A stretch of DNA of 8,331 nucleotides from Solimicrobium sp040544425 (GCA_040544425.1 JBEONO010000054.1:1-8331), one strand, 5' to 3'. Positions 1 through 5,024 are shown, counted from the stretch's first letter. A program made the numbers and translations. The notes: generated from the letters alone by a model not told the origin.

Positions 1-250
1 TACTGGTCCCAGCCATGCAACGATTGTGGCTTAGGTAATGCTCAACAGCCGCCTTTTTCTGTTCGTTTGAATACTTCGACTTCGAGCGCACATAGCCTTC
101 CGGCAAATCGCAACATAGTTCGAGTTCACGATACCAGCTCTTCAGGGCATTTTTTGTCGGGTAGCCCAACTGTTGGATGGTCGCCGCGATGCGCTTCCCA
201 AGTTTGACGTAGAGTCTAACCGCACGAATGCGGTCTTCGTATGAATACAT
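1..250 (-). CDS. IS3-family transposase OrfA, N-terminal 83 codons (cut by window edge)
   Basis: The minus strand is open from an ATG at 250 to the left edge. It encodes a protein starting MYSYEDRIRAVRLYVKLGKR, followed by a segment LGYPTKNALKSWYRELEL. This is the N-terminal helix-turn-helix region of IS3-family OrfA, which binds the element's ends and is usually joined to the DDE catalytic OrfB by a -1 frameshift. A GGAGG at 257-261 lies six bases before the ATG, so this start is well supported. The rest of orfA and all of orfB are missing because the window ends, so functionality cannot be judged. Confidence 0.85.
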   Translation of the reverse strand, partial: MYSYEDRIRAVRLYVKLGKRIAATIQQLGYPTKNALKSWYRELELCCDLPEGYVRSKSKYSNEQKKAAVEHYLSHNRCMAGTS

Positions 251-306
251 GAACTACCTCCAAGTAGTCCAAGTTTTTATCCGCACCCCCGGTGGGTCAA
301 TATTCA
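1..306 (-). mobile_element. IS3-family insertion sequence, partial (one end and orfA start)
   Basis: The first 300 bases are the 5' end of an IS3-family element read on the minus strand: a terminal sequence, a short leader, then orfA, which runs off the window. The outer end is either position 299 (reading TGACCCACCGGGGG inward) or position 306 (reading TGAATATTGACCC inward). Both start with TGA, as many IS3-family ends do. The second choice puts the stop codon of the interrupted neighbour inside the IS end. The other end and any target-site duplication lie outside the window. Confidence 0.75.
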
Positions 307-423
307 GTCGGCGCCAACACGCAAGGCATCAAGAGGCCAGTATTTGCCCGCAATCTCGATAGCACCGGTCATTGCGTCTCCGAGGCTTACGGTCGCCAGA
401 TTGAATGACGGATTGGTTTGCAT
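304..423 (-). pseudogene. 5' fragment of a probable fumarylacetoacetate-hydrolase-family gene, cut by the IS3 element
   Basis: A 39-codon minus-strand reading frame begins with ATG at 423, only 12 bp after the stop of the isochorismatase-family gene. It ends in a TGA at 304-306, next to or within the IS end. The product starts MQTNPSFNLATVSLGDAMTG and continues IEIAGKYWPLDALRVGAD. The pattern FxLATxxxG…G.YWPLDAL resembles the N-terminal segment of FAA-hydrolase-family enzymes, which cleave or isomerise acylpyruvate-type products of ring catabolism. A full protein would be about 300 residues, so more than 85 percent is missing and the fragment cannot be active. The tight spacing suggests it was the second gene of an operon with the hydrolase. 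The family call rests on a short stretch and is tentative. Confidence 0.5.
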
Positions 424-435
424 GACAGTACCCGT

Positions 436-1068
436 TCAGTTTAAGCGCGGGTCGATTGGCGCCACGCCGGTGTGGTCGCGTGTTATCTCCCCATGTCGTA
501 GCACTGCGATGATCTCCGCTGTAGTACGCACGCGGGCAATGCGCGGCATGATTTTTTTCATGCTGAACTCGTGCATATCAGCACCCAGGCTTGAACATGC
601 GTCCTCAGCGACGACTACGGCGTAGTTATGTTGCCACGCATCCCGAGCGGTGGACTCGACACCAAAATTGCTCATAACCCCCGCCAACACGACAGTGGTG
701 ATACCTCGGCGCCGCAATTGCAAATCAAGCTCGGTGCCATAGAAAGCGCTCCACTGACGTTTCGTGATGACCACGTCATAGCCCGCCGCCTCGATGATCG
801 GGTTAAACGCCAGTGCTGCGTCTCGGATCCCACCGTCAGGCAGCGTCAGCGACAGGTCGACCGGTGTCTTCAGTGCGTCCGCATAGCCGGCGGAAAACGC
901 CGCACGCGTCAATATCACGCTGCCAGCAGGGCGTATCGCGCTCGCCAGCAGAGCGGCATTGGTGACGACATCTTGCGCAGCCCAAGGCGCTAACGGCATC
1001 CCCAGCGTCCAGTTTTGTGGATCGATGACGATCAAAGCGGTATGTTGGGAATCTATTTTTAATGACAT
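436..1068 (-). CDS. Isochorismatase-family hydrolase, YecD-like, lacking the usual catalytic Cys
   Basis: This 210-residue protein has the isochorismatase-like Rossmann fold. The acidic residue is D16 in ALIVIDPQN and the lysine is K103 in VVITKRQWSAFYGTELDLQL. The loop that normally reads G-(I/V)-x-T-N-x-C-V-E-S-T-A-R reads GVMSNFGVESTARDAW, with G136 where the nucleophilic Cys sits in nicotinamidases and amidohydrolases. From memory, E. coli YecD has the same replacement and the same RQW.AFYGT.L..QLRRRGI block. EntB and PhzD isochorismatases also lack the Cys. The substrate is unknown; a cysteine amidase role is unlikely. The start is supported by AGGAGC at 1074-1079, five bases upstream. 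It is probably the first gene of an operon with the truncated FAA-hydrolase gene. It is divergent from tetR, and TetR-type operators overlap its likely promoter. A tail of about 20 residues follows the conserved domain. Confidence 0.9.
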   Translation of the reverse strand: MSLKIDSQHTALIVIDPQNWTLGMPLAPWAAQDVVTNAALLASAIRPAGSVILTRAAFSAGYADALKTPVDLSLTLPDGGIRDAALAFNPIIEAAGYDVVITKRQWSAFYGTELDLQLRRRGITTVVLAGVMSNFGVESTARDAWQHNYAVVVAEDACSSLGADMHEFSMKKIMPRIARVRTTAEIIAVLRHGEITRDHTGVAPIDPRLN

Positions 1069-1133
1069 GGAATGCTCCTAGGTGCAACTTTCAAATGGCT
1101 GGCAAGGGAATTCAAGCCTGCGGTAAAATGACA

Positions 1134-1198
1134 TGTGAGGAATTGCTCATAATATTATGAGGATGCCCTCACATGTATTATATGAGGACGCCCTCATA
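1134..1198. promoter_or_regulatory. Three tandem TetR-type operators (18-bp inverted repeats)
   Basis: Three copies of one inverted repeat lie between the divergent genes. O1 (1134-1151) is TGTGAGG-AATT-GCTCATA. O2 (1156-1173) is TATGAGG-ATGC-CCTCACA. O3 (1181-1198) is TATGAGG-ACGC-CCTCATA. O3 has perfect 7-bp arms; O1 and O2 each depart slightly from symmetry. Left edges are 22 and 25 bp apart, close to two helical turns, so proteins could sit on similar faces of the DNA. Arm length and 4-bp centre suit a TetR dimer, and the adjacent TetR gene is the obvious ligand. Autoregulation and repression of the hydrolase operon are inferred. Confidence 0.75.
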
Positions 1199-1205
1199 TC
1201 ATCAA
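1177..1205 (-). promoter_or_regulatory. Sigma70-type promoter for the isochorismatase-family operon
   Basis: On the minus strand there is TTGATG (1205-1200), a 17-bp spacer, and a perfect TATAAT (1182-1177). Transcription would start near 1170, giving a leader of about 100 bases before the ATG at 1068. The rightmost inverted repeat (1181-1198) fills the spacer and the middle one (1156-1173) covers the expected start point. Bound repressor would therefore block polymerase directly. The promoter is predicted from sequence only. Confidence 0.65.
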
Positions 1206-1227
1206 GAAAAATTTAACGAAAGTGAAA

Positions 1228-1857
1228 ATGACGACTGCAACGCGAGCACCAACCAAAGCGCCAGAGGCGCCAGGAAGTCCTAAAATCCCGCGTTTGGAGC
1301 GTGGAAAGGCACGTGTAGTTGCACTTAAGTTGGCTGGCGCCCAGGTATTCGCCGAGCGCGGCTACGACGCCGCAACGATGACGGAAATCGCCACGAGGGC
1401 GTCAGCCTCGATAGGGTCGCTGTATCAGTTTTTCCCTACTAAAGAATTGCTGGCGCGCGCCATTCACGACGAGTTGCTCGATGCAATGACTGTGATGCTC
1501 GAGGAGCTTGGCAAGGAAGTGGGGTCGCGAACGGGATCCAAATTGATTGACCTATTGTTTGCGCGCCTGTCCGAGTTCCTTGAGCAACATCCGGCGTTTT
1601 CCACGCTGGCACAAAGAGGCGAAGTTGATCCTGAAAGAAAGCTGGCGACACGCGTTGGTATGCGCCAGCAAATTGGATTGCTTCTTTCACGAACAACCAC
1701 TCCTTTGACGCCGGAGCGTTCCGAGAGTGTGGCGATCTTGATACTCGAATTGATGAAAATGGTTGTCGGCCTGGGCAAGACCGACGGCCCTAAGGTCAGA
1801 AACGCAGTGTTGGATGAGCTGCGCACAATGCTGTTCCGGCATCTGGAAATCGGCTAG
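1228..1857 (+). CDS. TetR/AcrR-family transcriptional regulator
   Basis: A regulator of 209 residues from the ATG at 1228, or 211 from the GTG at 1222. I prefer the ATG because GAAAG at 1218-1222 sits five bases before it, while the GTG has no visible ribosome site. After a Pro/Ala/Lys-rich tail of about 25 residues comes the TetR DNA-binding domain (roughly residues 25-75). It includes the helix-turn-helix TMTEIATRASASIGSLYQFF and the usual F.TKE.L following it. The C-terminal two-thirds is helical and would hold the ligand pocket and dimer face; the effector cannot be read from sequence. It is divergent from the YecD-like hydrolase gene, with three inverted-repeat operators between them, so it most likely represses that operon and itself. 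It ends convergently, 39 bp from the end of the EVE gene. Confidence 0.9.
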   Translation: MTTATRAPTKAPEAPGSPKIPRLERGKARVVALKLAGAQVFAERGYDAATMTEIATRASASIGSLYQFFPTKELLARAIHDELLDAMTVMLEELGKEVGSRTGSKLIDLLFARLSEFLEQHPAFSTLAQRGEVDPERKLATRVGMRQQIGLLLSRTTTPLTPERSESVAILILELMKMVVGLGKTDGPKVRNAVLDELRTMLFRHLEIG

Positions 1858-1896
1858 CGTCTACCCGGTTTCCGCGTCGTATTTTTTCGAGAAGTC

Positions 1897-2322
1897 TTAA
1901 CAAACTTCAATTCCCATAGCATGCGCGATGAGTTGATAGTCTTCGCTGGTGATTTTGAATACACCGTGCCGGAAACACATGCCCCAATTCTCTCGGCCAC
2001 GGGTGAAAGAAAGTTTTTGCAGAATCGGATGGATTGGCGTCTCACGCGTTGGGAAAAATTCAGTATTTCGTCGATACATATGGAATCCATTGCCGGTATA
2101 TACTTGATAGGGCGTTTCGTCCAGAATCCGTCCGGCAGCAGTGAACGCCTGAACCGGTGCGCCGTCACCCAGTCTTTCACGTGGCGAATAATATACGATT
2201 AGGTCACCACGTTTCAGGCGTCTGACGGGAGCCTCCTTGCCGTGTCCGAGCTGACAAATGCCTTGCCGTACACCACTTGCAACATGCTCGCGGCACGCAA
2301 CGCCGATCCAGCAGGAGCTCAT
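1897..2322 (-). CDS. EVE-domain (UPF0310, PUA-like) protein
   Basis: A 141-residue protein consisting of a single EVE domain. Typical features are the start CWIGVACREHV, then GICQLGHGKEAPVRRLKRGD and IVYYSPRERLG, then QAFTAAGRILDETPYQV. The C-terminal part has YRRNTEFF followed by P.HPIL..LSFT…NWG..FR.G.F.I. The frame extends 11 codons further upstream, but the ATG at 2322 is chosen because GGGGAG (2329-2334) lies six bases before it and homologues begin at this point. EVE domains belong to the PUA/YTH group and are thought to recognise modified bases in nucleic acid; many occur near restriction or defence genes. No such partner survives here, so its role is open. It follows the VOC gene on the same strand after a 104-bp gap, so co-transcription is possible but not compelling. 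Confidence 0.85.
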   Translation of the reverse strand: MSSCWIGVACREHVASGVRQGICQLGHGKEAPVRRLKRGDLIVYYSPRERLGDGAPVQAFTAAGRILDETPYQVYTGNGFHMYRRNTEFFPTRETPIHPILQKLSFTRGRENWGMCFRHGVFKITSEDYQLIAHAMGIEVC

Positions 2323-2426
2323 GCTGCGCTCCCCGCAATATGGGTGTCGACACAATCATAAAGGTTGGACACAGAAGCTCTCACTAGTCGGTAGATTGAA
2401 ACCAAGATAGGGTTGGCAGACTGCTT

Positions 2427-2795
2427 CTAGCCCCGTGCGGTGTGGAAGGTGATTGCATAGCCGTCGGGGTCACGCGCGACGAAGAAGCGTCCAAAAGGGC
2501 TATCGCCTGGCGAACTGATAATGACACCACCGCGTTCGGTGATCAGATCATGAAGTTTGTCGGCATCGCCGCACGCCACCCATAGGACCATGCCAACACC
2601 GAGCGGGCCACTTTCGGGAAGTGGCTGGATTGGATTGCGAAGCGCGAGGGAGATCGGCCTGGTTTTAAGCAAAACTGCACCTGGCGGACTTTGCGGCTCG
2701 GCTTCAAAACCGAAGACTTCTTTGTAAAAATTCGCGGATGTGGCAAGATCGCGGACCTGCAATGCGATGAAGTCGGGACCGAACGGTGTTGTCAT
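2427..2795 (-). CDS. VOC-family protein (glyoxalase / bleomycin-resistance / dioxygenase fold)
   Basis: A 122-residue protein with one vicinal-oxygen-chelate domain. The first beta-alpha-beta module reads FIALQVRDLATSANFYKEVF and the second ends FGRFFVARDPDGYAITFHT, with the classic F..DPDG.....F signature. The usual metal-ligand positions (a His/Gln/Glu in strand one and a Glu near the C-terminus) appear to be F9 and T116. A glyoxalase I or extradiol-dioxygenase activity is therefore doubtful, and binding or sequestration of a small molecule is possible. The start is supported by GAGAGG just upstream (about 2801-2806). It is divergent from the marR gene with only 54 bp between them, the usual layout for a MarR repressor and its target. 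Specific function unknown. Confidence 0.87.
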   Translation of the reverse strand: MTTPFGPDFIALQVRDLATSANFYKEVFGFEAEPQSPPGAVLLKTRPISLALRNPIQPLPESGPLGVGMVLWVACGDADKLHDLITERGGVIISSPGDSPFGRFFVARDPDGYAITFHTARG

Positions 2796-2815
2796 GATAG
2801 CCTCTCTGCTAGAGT

Positions 2816-2851
2816 GTAAGTGTACTGATATTAATGTAAGGGGACTGATAT
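2816..2851. promoter_or_regulatory. Two 16-bp direct repeats between VOC and marR (candidate MarR sites)
   Basis: GTAAGTGTACTGATAT (2816-2831) is repeated as GTAAGGGGACTGATAT (2836-2851), with 14 of 16 bases identical and a 20-bp period, about two helical turns. The second copy contains the marR ribosome site (AAGGGGA, 2838-2844) and the first two bases of its ATG (2850-2852). A protein bound there would interfere with marR expression directly. MarR proteins usually bind palindromes, so direct repeats are a little unusual; each copy may hold a degenerate dimer site. Confidence 0.55.
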
Positions 2852-3311
2852 GTCAACGGATAATAAATCTCTTCAAGATGAGACCAACTGGATTGGCTAC
2901 AGCTTAAAAATTACTCAACATCTGTTGCGGCAACGTCTCGATGCAAGACTGGTAGAAGTAGGAATAACTGCACCCCAGAACGCCGTGCTGCTAGCGGTTG
3001 CCAATAATCCACGTATCTCGAATGCGCACCTTGCCCGAGCAGCATTTGTCACGCCTCAGACCATGCAGGCAATTCTGGTCAACCTGGAGCGGGCGGGCCT
3101 AATCGTTCGTAGCCCGCACGAGGCACACGGCCGGGTCATCGTAACCGAGTTGACCGATTCGGGACGCAAGGCAGTACGCGCGGGCACGGCAGCTGCCGAT
3201 GCGGTTGAGCAACAAATGCTGTCTGGACTTTCACCGGAAGAGGCCAAACTCCTCCACAGTATGCTCAAGCGCTGTAGCGCTGCCCTGGATAGTGGGCCGT
3301 CAGACCATTAG
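2850..3311 (+). CDS. MarR-family winged-helix transcriptional regulator
   Basis: A 153-residue protein of the normal MarR size. Residues 13-50 form the N-terminal dimerisation helices (WIGYSLKITQHLLRQRLDAR). Residues about 52-82 contain the helix-turn-helix with recognition helix VTPQTMQAILVNLERAGL. Residues 86-102 form the wing, ending in the family pattern R…GRV.VTELTDSGR. The Asp often found before the wing Gly-Arg is His (AHGRV). The start at 2850 has a strong AAGGGGA five bases upstream, inside the second direct repeat. The gene is divergent from the VOC gene and probably represses it and itself in response to a small ligand, which cannot be predicted. Confidence 0.9.
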   Translation: MSTDNKSLQDETNWIGYSLKITQHLLRQRLDARLVEVGITAPQNAVLLAVANNPRISNAHLARAAFVTPQTMQAILVNLERAGLIVRSPHEAHGRVIVTELTDSGRKAVRAGTAAADAVEQQMLSGLSPEEAKLLHSMLKRCSAALDSGPSDH

Positions 3312-3387
3312 TTCAATTTTTTCCATAGGGGGTAACCAGCGGCTTTCGCTGATGATGTCGACCATGACCGGAAATCAGAATTGGACG

Positions 3388-3419
3388 CCGGTTCGATTCC
3401 CATTTTTGAATTGAACCGG
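3388..3419. repeat. Inverted repeat / hairpin, 12-bp arms
   Basis: CCGGTTCGATTC (3388-3399) and GAATTGAACCGG (3408-3419) are complementary at 11 of 12 positions around an 8-base loop rich in T. The stem could extend by about two pairs through a G-U. There is no T-run after either arm, so it is not a classic intrinsic terminator for marR, although the hairpin could still slow or stabilise a transcript end. Confidence 0.6.
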
Positions 3420-3445
3420 TGGCAAATTGCAACCCACGGTTCGAT

Positions 3446-3589
3446 ATGAAAATTGCAGAACTTCCACAGGTGCAAGCGCCCGTGAACCGCGAAACCCTCA
3501 ACATTTCTCCCCAGTTTGCGGCGCTTCTAACTTGCTATACTGACGCTGGTGGACATATGGGGCGACCCAACCACCATGTTTTCGTTTAA
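3446..3589 (+). CDS. Small ORF of 47 codons, possible gene fragment
   Basis: The frame starts MKIAELPQVQAPVNRETLN and ends …GRPNHHVFV. Its composition looks protein-like, with ordered hydrophobic positions and no low-complexity run, but no ribosome site precedes the ATG and I recognise no family. It may be the start of a gene whose remainder was lost to the rearrangements that follow immediately downstream, or chance. Confidence 0.2.
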   Translation: MKIAELPQVQAPVNRETLNISPQFAALLTCYTDAGGHMGRPNHHVFV

Positions 3590-3614
3590 AATCAAGTACT
3601 TATGATCAGAGTAT

Positions 3615-3717
3615 GTAACTTCTCAATAACCCGTGGCAAAGGTTCTGCGAATTGAAGTTCTGCAGAGTGACGGCAAGCTATTAATCGCCAAACTGCCACG
3701 GGTTATTGAGAAGTTAC
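3615..3717. repeat. Perfect 24-bp inverted repeat around a 55-bp core
   Basis: The segment 3615-3638 (starting GTAACTTCTCAATAACC) recurs exactly, in reverse complement, at 3694-3717. The 24 matching bases are uninterrupted and the match ends sharply on both sides. It could fold as a long-stem cruciform, or be a pair of element ends around a very small core, or a template-switch duplication. No transposase lies between the arms. Confidence 0.85.
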
Positions 3718-3848
3718 CAGAGTATTGTCATTATTCCGGGGCTATTTTGGCGCCGGCAGAACAGTACAATGGTCAGTTGCAGATAATTCTGGTTCGCGGC
3801 GATGGAATGCAGGTCGGCGCGGATAAATGCAAGTTCATTTGCAGCTAA
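3633..3848 (+). CDS. Hypothetical 71-codon ORF, doubtful
   Basis: A frame with a GTG start at 3633 encodes a 71-residue basic protein beginning (M)AKVLRIEVLQSDGKLLIAKL and ending DKCKFICS. I recognise no family. The start lies inside the left arm of the 24-bp inverted repeat and has no ribosome site. The right arm is also translated, and the stop falls in a TTCATTTGCAG-CTA motif that recurs near 4284 as TTCATTTGCAG-TTA. It may be a remnant of a longer gene reading in from upstream rather than an expressed gene. Confidence 0.25.
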   Translation: MAKVLRIEVLQSDGKLLIAKLPRVIEKLPEYCHYSGAILAPAEQYNGQLQIILVRGDGMQVGADKCKFICS

Positions 3849-3951
3849 TGCTGGTTTGAGGTGGCCTTCAGATACAGATATTTCTGGCCGAGAAACGGCT
3901 GGAATGCTGGTCGGACCCGTTTCAAATGCAGGTCATTACAAGTAGGGACTA

Positions 3952-4118
3952 TGCCCATTCCCTCGAAAAGGTAAAAGTTTTTGGAAGGGGTGGTGTCTTG
4001 GTGTCGTAGCCCCACGTGATGTCAGATCAAATCGGGGGCGGAGTGCATGAATCGGTATCAATTACTACCTTGCATGGCATGACTCCAAGAAACTTTTACC
4101 TTTTGGAGGGGATGGGCA
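3952..4118. repeat. MITE-like element: imperfect 33/34-bp inverted repeats around about 100 bp
   Basis: The left arm 3952-3984 begins TGCCCATTCCCTCGAAAAGG. The right arm 4085-4118, read in reverse complement, begins TGCCCATCCCCTCCAAAAGG. The arms share an unbroken AAAAGGTAAAAGTTT and differ by two substitutions and one inserted base near the inner edge. The central 100 bp carry no ORF of note. This is the form of a small non-autonomous element or a long hairpin. No flanking target duplication is evident: the 8 bases on the left read AGGGACTA and on the right CAAATAGC. Confidence 0.6.
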
Positions 4119-4284
4119 CAAATAGCCTATGACCAGCGGGCAGGTTGCCCATATGAACAGACCGGGCCATGCTGCAGGAAAGTGAGGCTCGGCACCATCA
4201 AACTGCTCAATGTCACGACATGGCGTGCTGTGCCTGGATGACAACTTCTGGTGGACAGCGGCCTGTCAGCGTACGCATGCATTT
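4119..4284. other. Spacer with no recognisable gene
   Basis: Only short frames occur here, including an 18-codon plus-strand one that starts with ATG at 4129. One of them ends FICS-stop at the same TTCATTTGCAG motif that ends the 71-codon frame upstream. I see no promoter, RNA gene or conserved protein segment. It is probably remnant DNA between two repeat-bearing elements. Confidence 0.4.
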
Positions 4285-4451
4285 CATTTGCAGTTAGCGC
4301 GAGCATGCTGCCGTCGATTGCGAGCCGGCGCCGTCGATTGCAAGCACGTTTGTATATAGCGTGAGCACGACCCTATCGTCATTTGCAGTTAATTCGAGCC
4401 GAAAAACCCGTCGAATGCGAGCACGACCGTTTTTAAATGCGAGCCGCTACA
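4285..4451 (-). mobile_element. Phased repeat array, probably the end of an IS21-like element
   Basis: The core GAGC (once AAGC), usually within a context like ATTGCGAGCACGAC, begins at 4301, 4322, 4342, 4363, 4396, 4419 and 4441. The steps are 21, 20, 21, 33, 23 and 22 bp. A second motif, TTTGCAGTTA, precedes the copies at 4301 and 4396. On the minus strand the array starts with TGT at 4451, exactly where the SDR gene stops matching its family. IS21-family elements begin with TG and carry iterated transposase-binding repeats inside their ends, which fits. No istA or istB follows on the left, so this would be a solo or deleted end. The family assignment is by layout only. Confidence 0.45.
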
Positions 4452-4871
4452 GCTACCGGTAATATAGCCGGCCACCGGGCTGGCAAGGAAGGCAGCCACG
4501 TTGGCGATATCGTCCACTTGTCCGACGCGACCGACCGGCACCTGCGCGAACAGGGGCAGCACGGTGCGTTCAATCGTGTCCCACGGCGCATCTGCTTCGA
4601 GGCCATGTTGCACGGCGACTTCACGGAACTTGCGGTCCAGCGTATCGCTGTGGATGGTGCCGGGCGAAATTGCATTCACGGTAATGCCCTCGGCAGCCAC
4701 AGCCTTGGCAAGTGATACCGTCATTGCATTGATCGCAGCCTTGCACGCCGCGTAGTCGGGGCCGCCCGCTGGTGGCATCGTGGCCGCCAAACTGGAGATA
4801 TTGATGACGCGCCCCCATCCTGCCTGGCGCATGCCCGGCAACACGCGGGTATTCGGCCAAAAACAGCTCAT
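4389..4871 (-). pseudogene. Short-chain dehydrogenase/reductase (SDR) gene, lacking both ends
   Basis: A minus-strand frame of 160 codons matches the second half of FabG-like NAD(P)H-dependent reductases. It has RVLPGMRQAGWGRVINISSLA, catalytic Y40 and K44 in the YAACK motif, NAISPGTIHSDTL, and VGRVGQVDDIANVAAFLASP…GYITG. The nucleotide-binding TGxxxGIG and NNAG regions are absent. Just upstream, HVNHELFLAE appears in another frame, as if a frameshift separates it from RVLPGM. After GYITGS (about 4453) the family's …VDGG ending is replaced by about 20 codons from the repeat array, with the stop at 4389-4391. A full protein is about 250 residues, and without the cofactor site no activity is expected. 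Substrate unknown. Confidence 0.8.
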
Positions 4872-4895
4872 GATTGACGTGCCGTCCAGCGCTGA

Positions 4896-5024
4896 AAGAG
4901 CGCCGTAGGTGTAGGGGGCGTGAAAGACCCGCAGGAGGCGCTACAGTCCGCCTATGACGATGTGCTGGCAGAGCAAGGGGCCTGGGTGCATTCGCGCCTC
5001 CCGGCACTGCCAGACGGTGCTTAA
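4896..5024 (+). pseudogene. Unidentified gene tail, plus strand
   Basis: A frame open from 4896 (GTG at 4920) to a TAA at 5022-5024 encodes VKDPQEALQSAYDDVLAEQG and ends AWVHSRLPALPDGA. It reads like an amphipathic helical C-terminus. It points toward the 3' end of the Abi-type gene, 23 bp away, which suits the tail of a convergent gene whose front was lost when SDR DNA was joined here. No family recognised; it could also be chance. Confidence 0.25.

Larger units (their letters stand above)
3312..3614. other. Non-coding stretch after marR
   Basis: No convincing gene is visible. It holds one strong hairpin (3388-3419) and one 47-codon frame of unclear status (3446-3589), each listed separately. 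A TATACT at 3536-3541 resembles a -10 box, but I see no good -35 at the right distance. Confidence 0.5.

Noticed and set aside
628..993. Plus-strand frame of 121 codons
   Set aside because: It lies antisense within the isochorismatase-family gene, which has clear family motifs, and its own composition is Arg-rich and unordered.
2344..2353. Palindrome GTGTCGACAC upstream of the EVE gene
   Set aside because: Ten bases, single copy, no partner site. Such short palindromes are expected by chance.
3383..3401. tRNA or tmRNA 3' end, because GGTTCGATTCC looks like a T-arm loop
   Set aside because: The flanking bases pair for only two positions, there is no acceptor stem or CCA, and the same bases form a better 12-bp hairpin with 3408-3419.
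3312..4451. CRISPR array or attC-type integron cassette
   Set aside because: The repeats are degenerate, spaced about 21 bp rather than 28-37 bp repeat plus spacer, with no cas or integrase gene. The inverted repeats lack the attC RYYYAAC/GTTRRRY ends.
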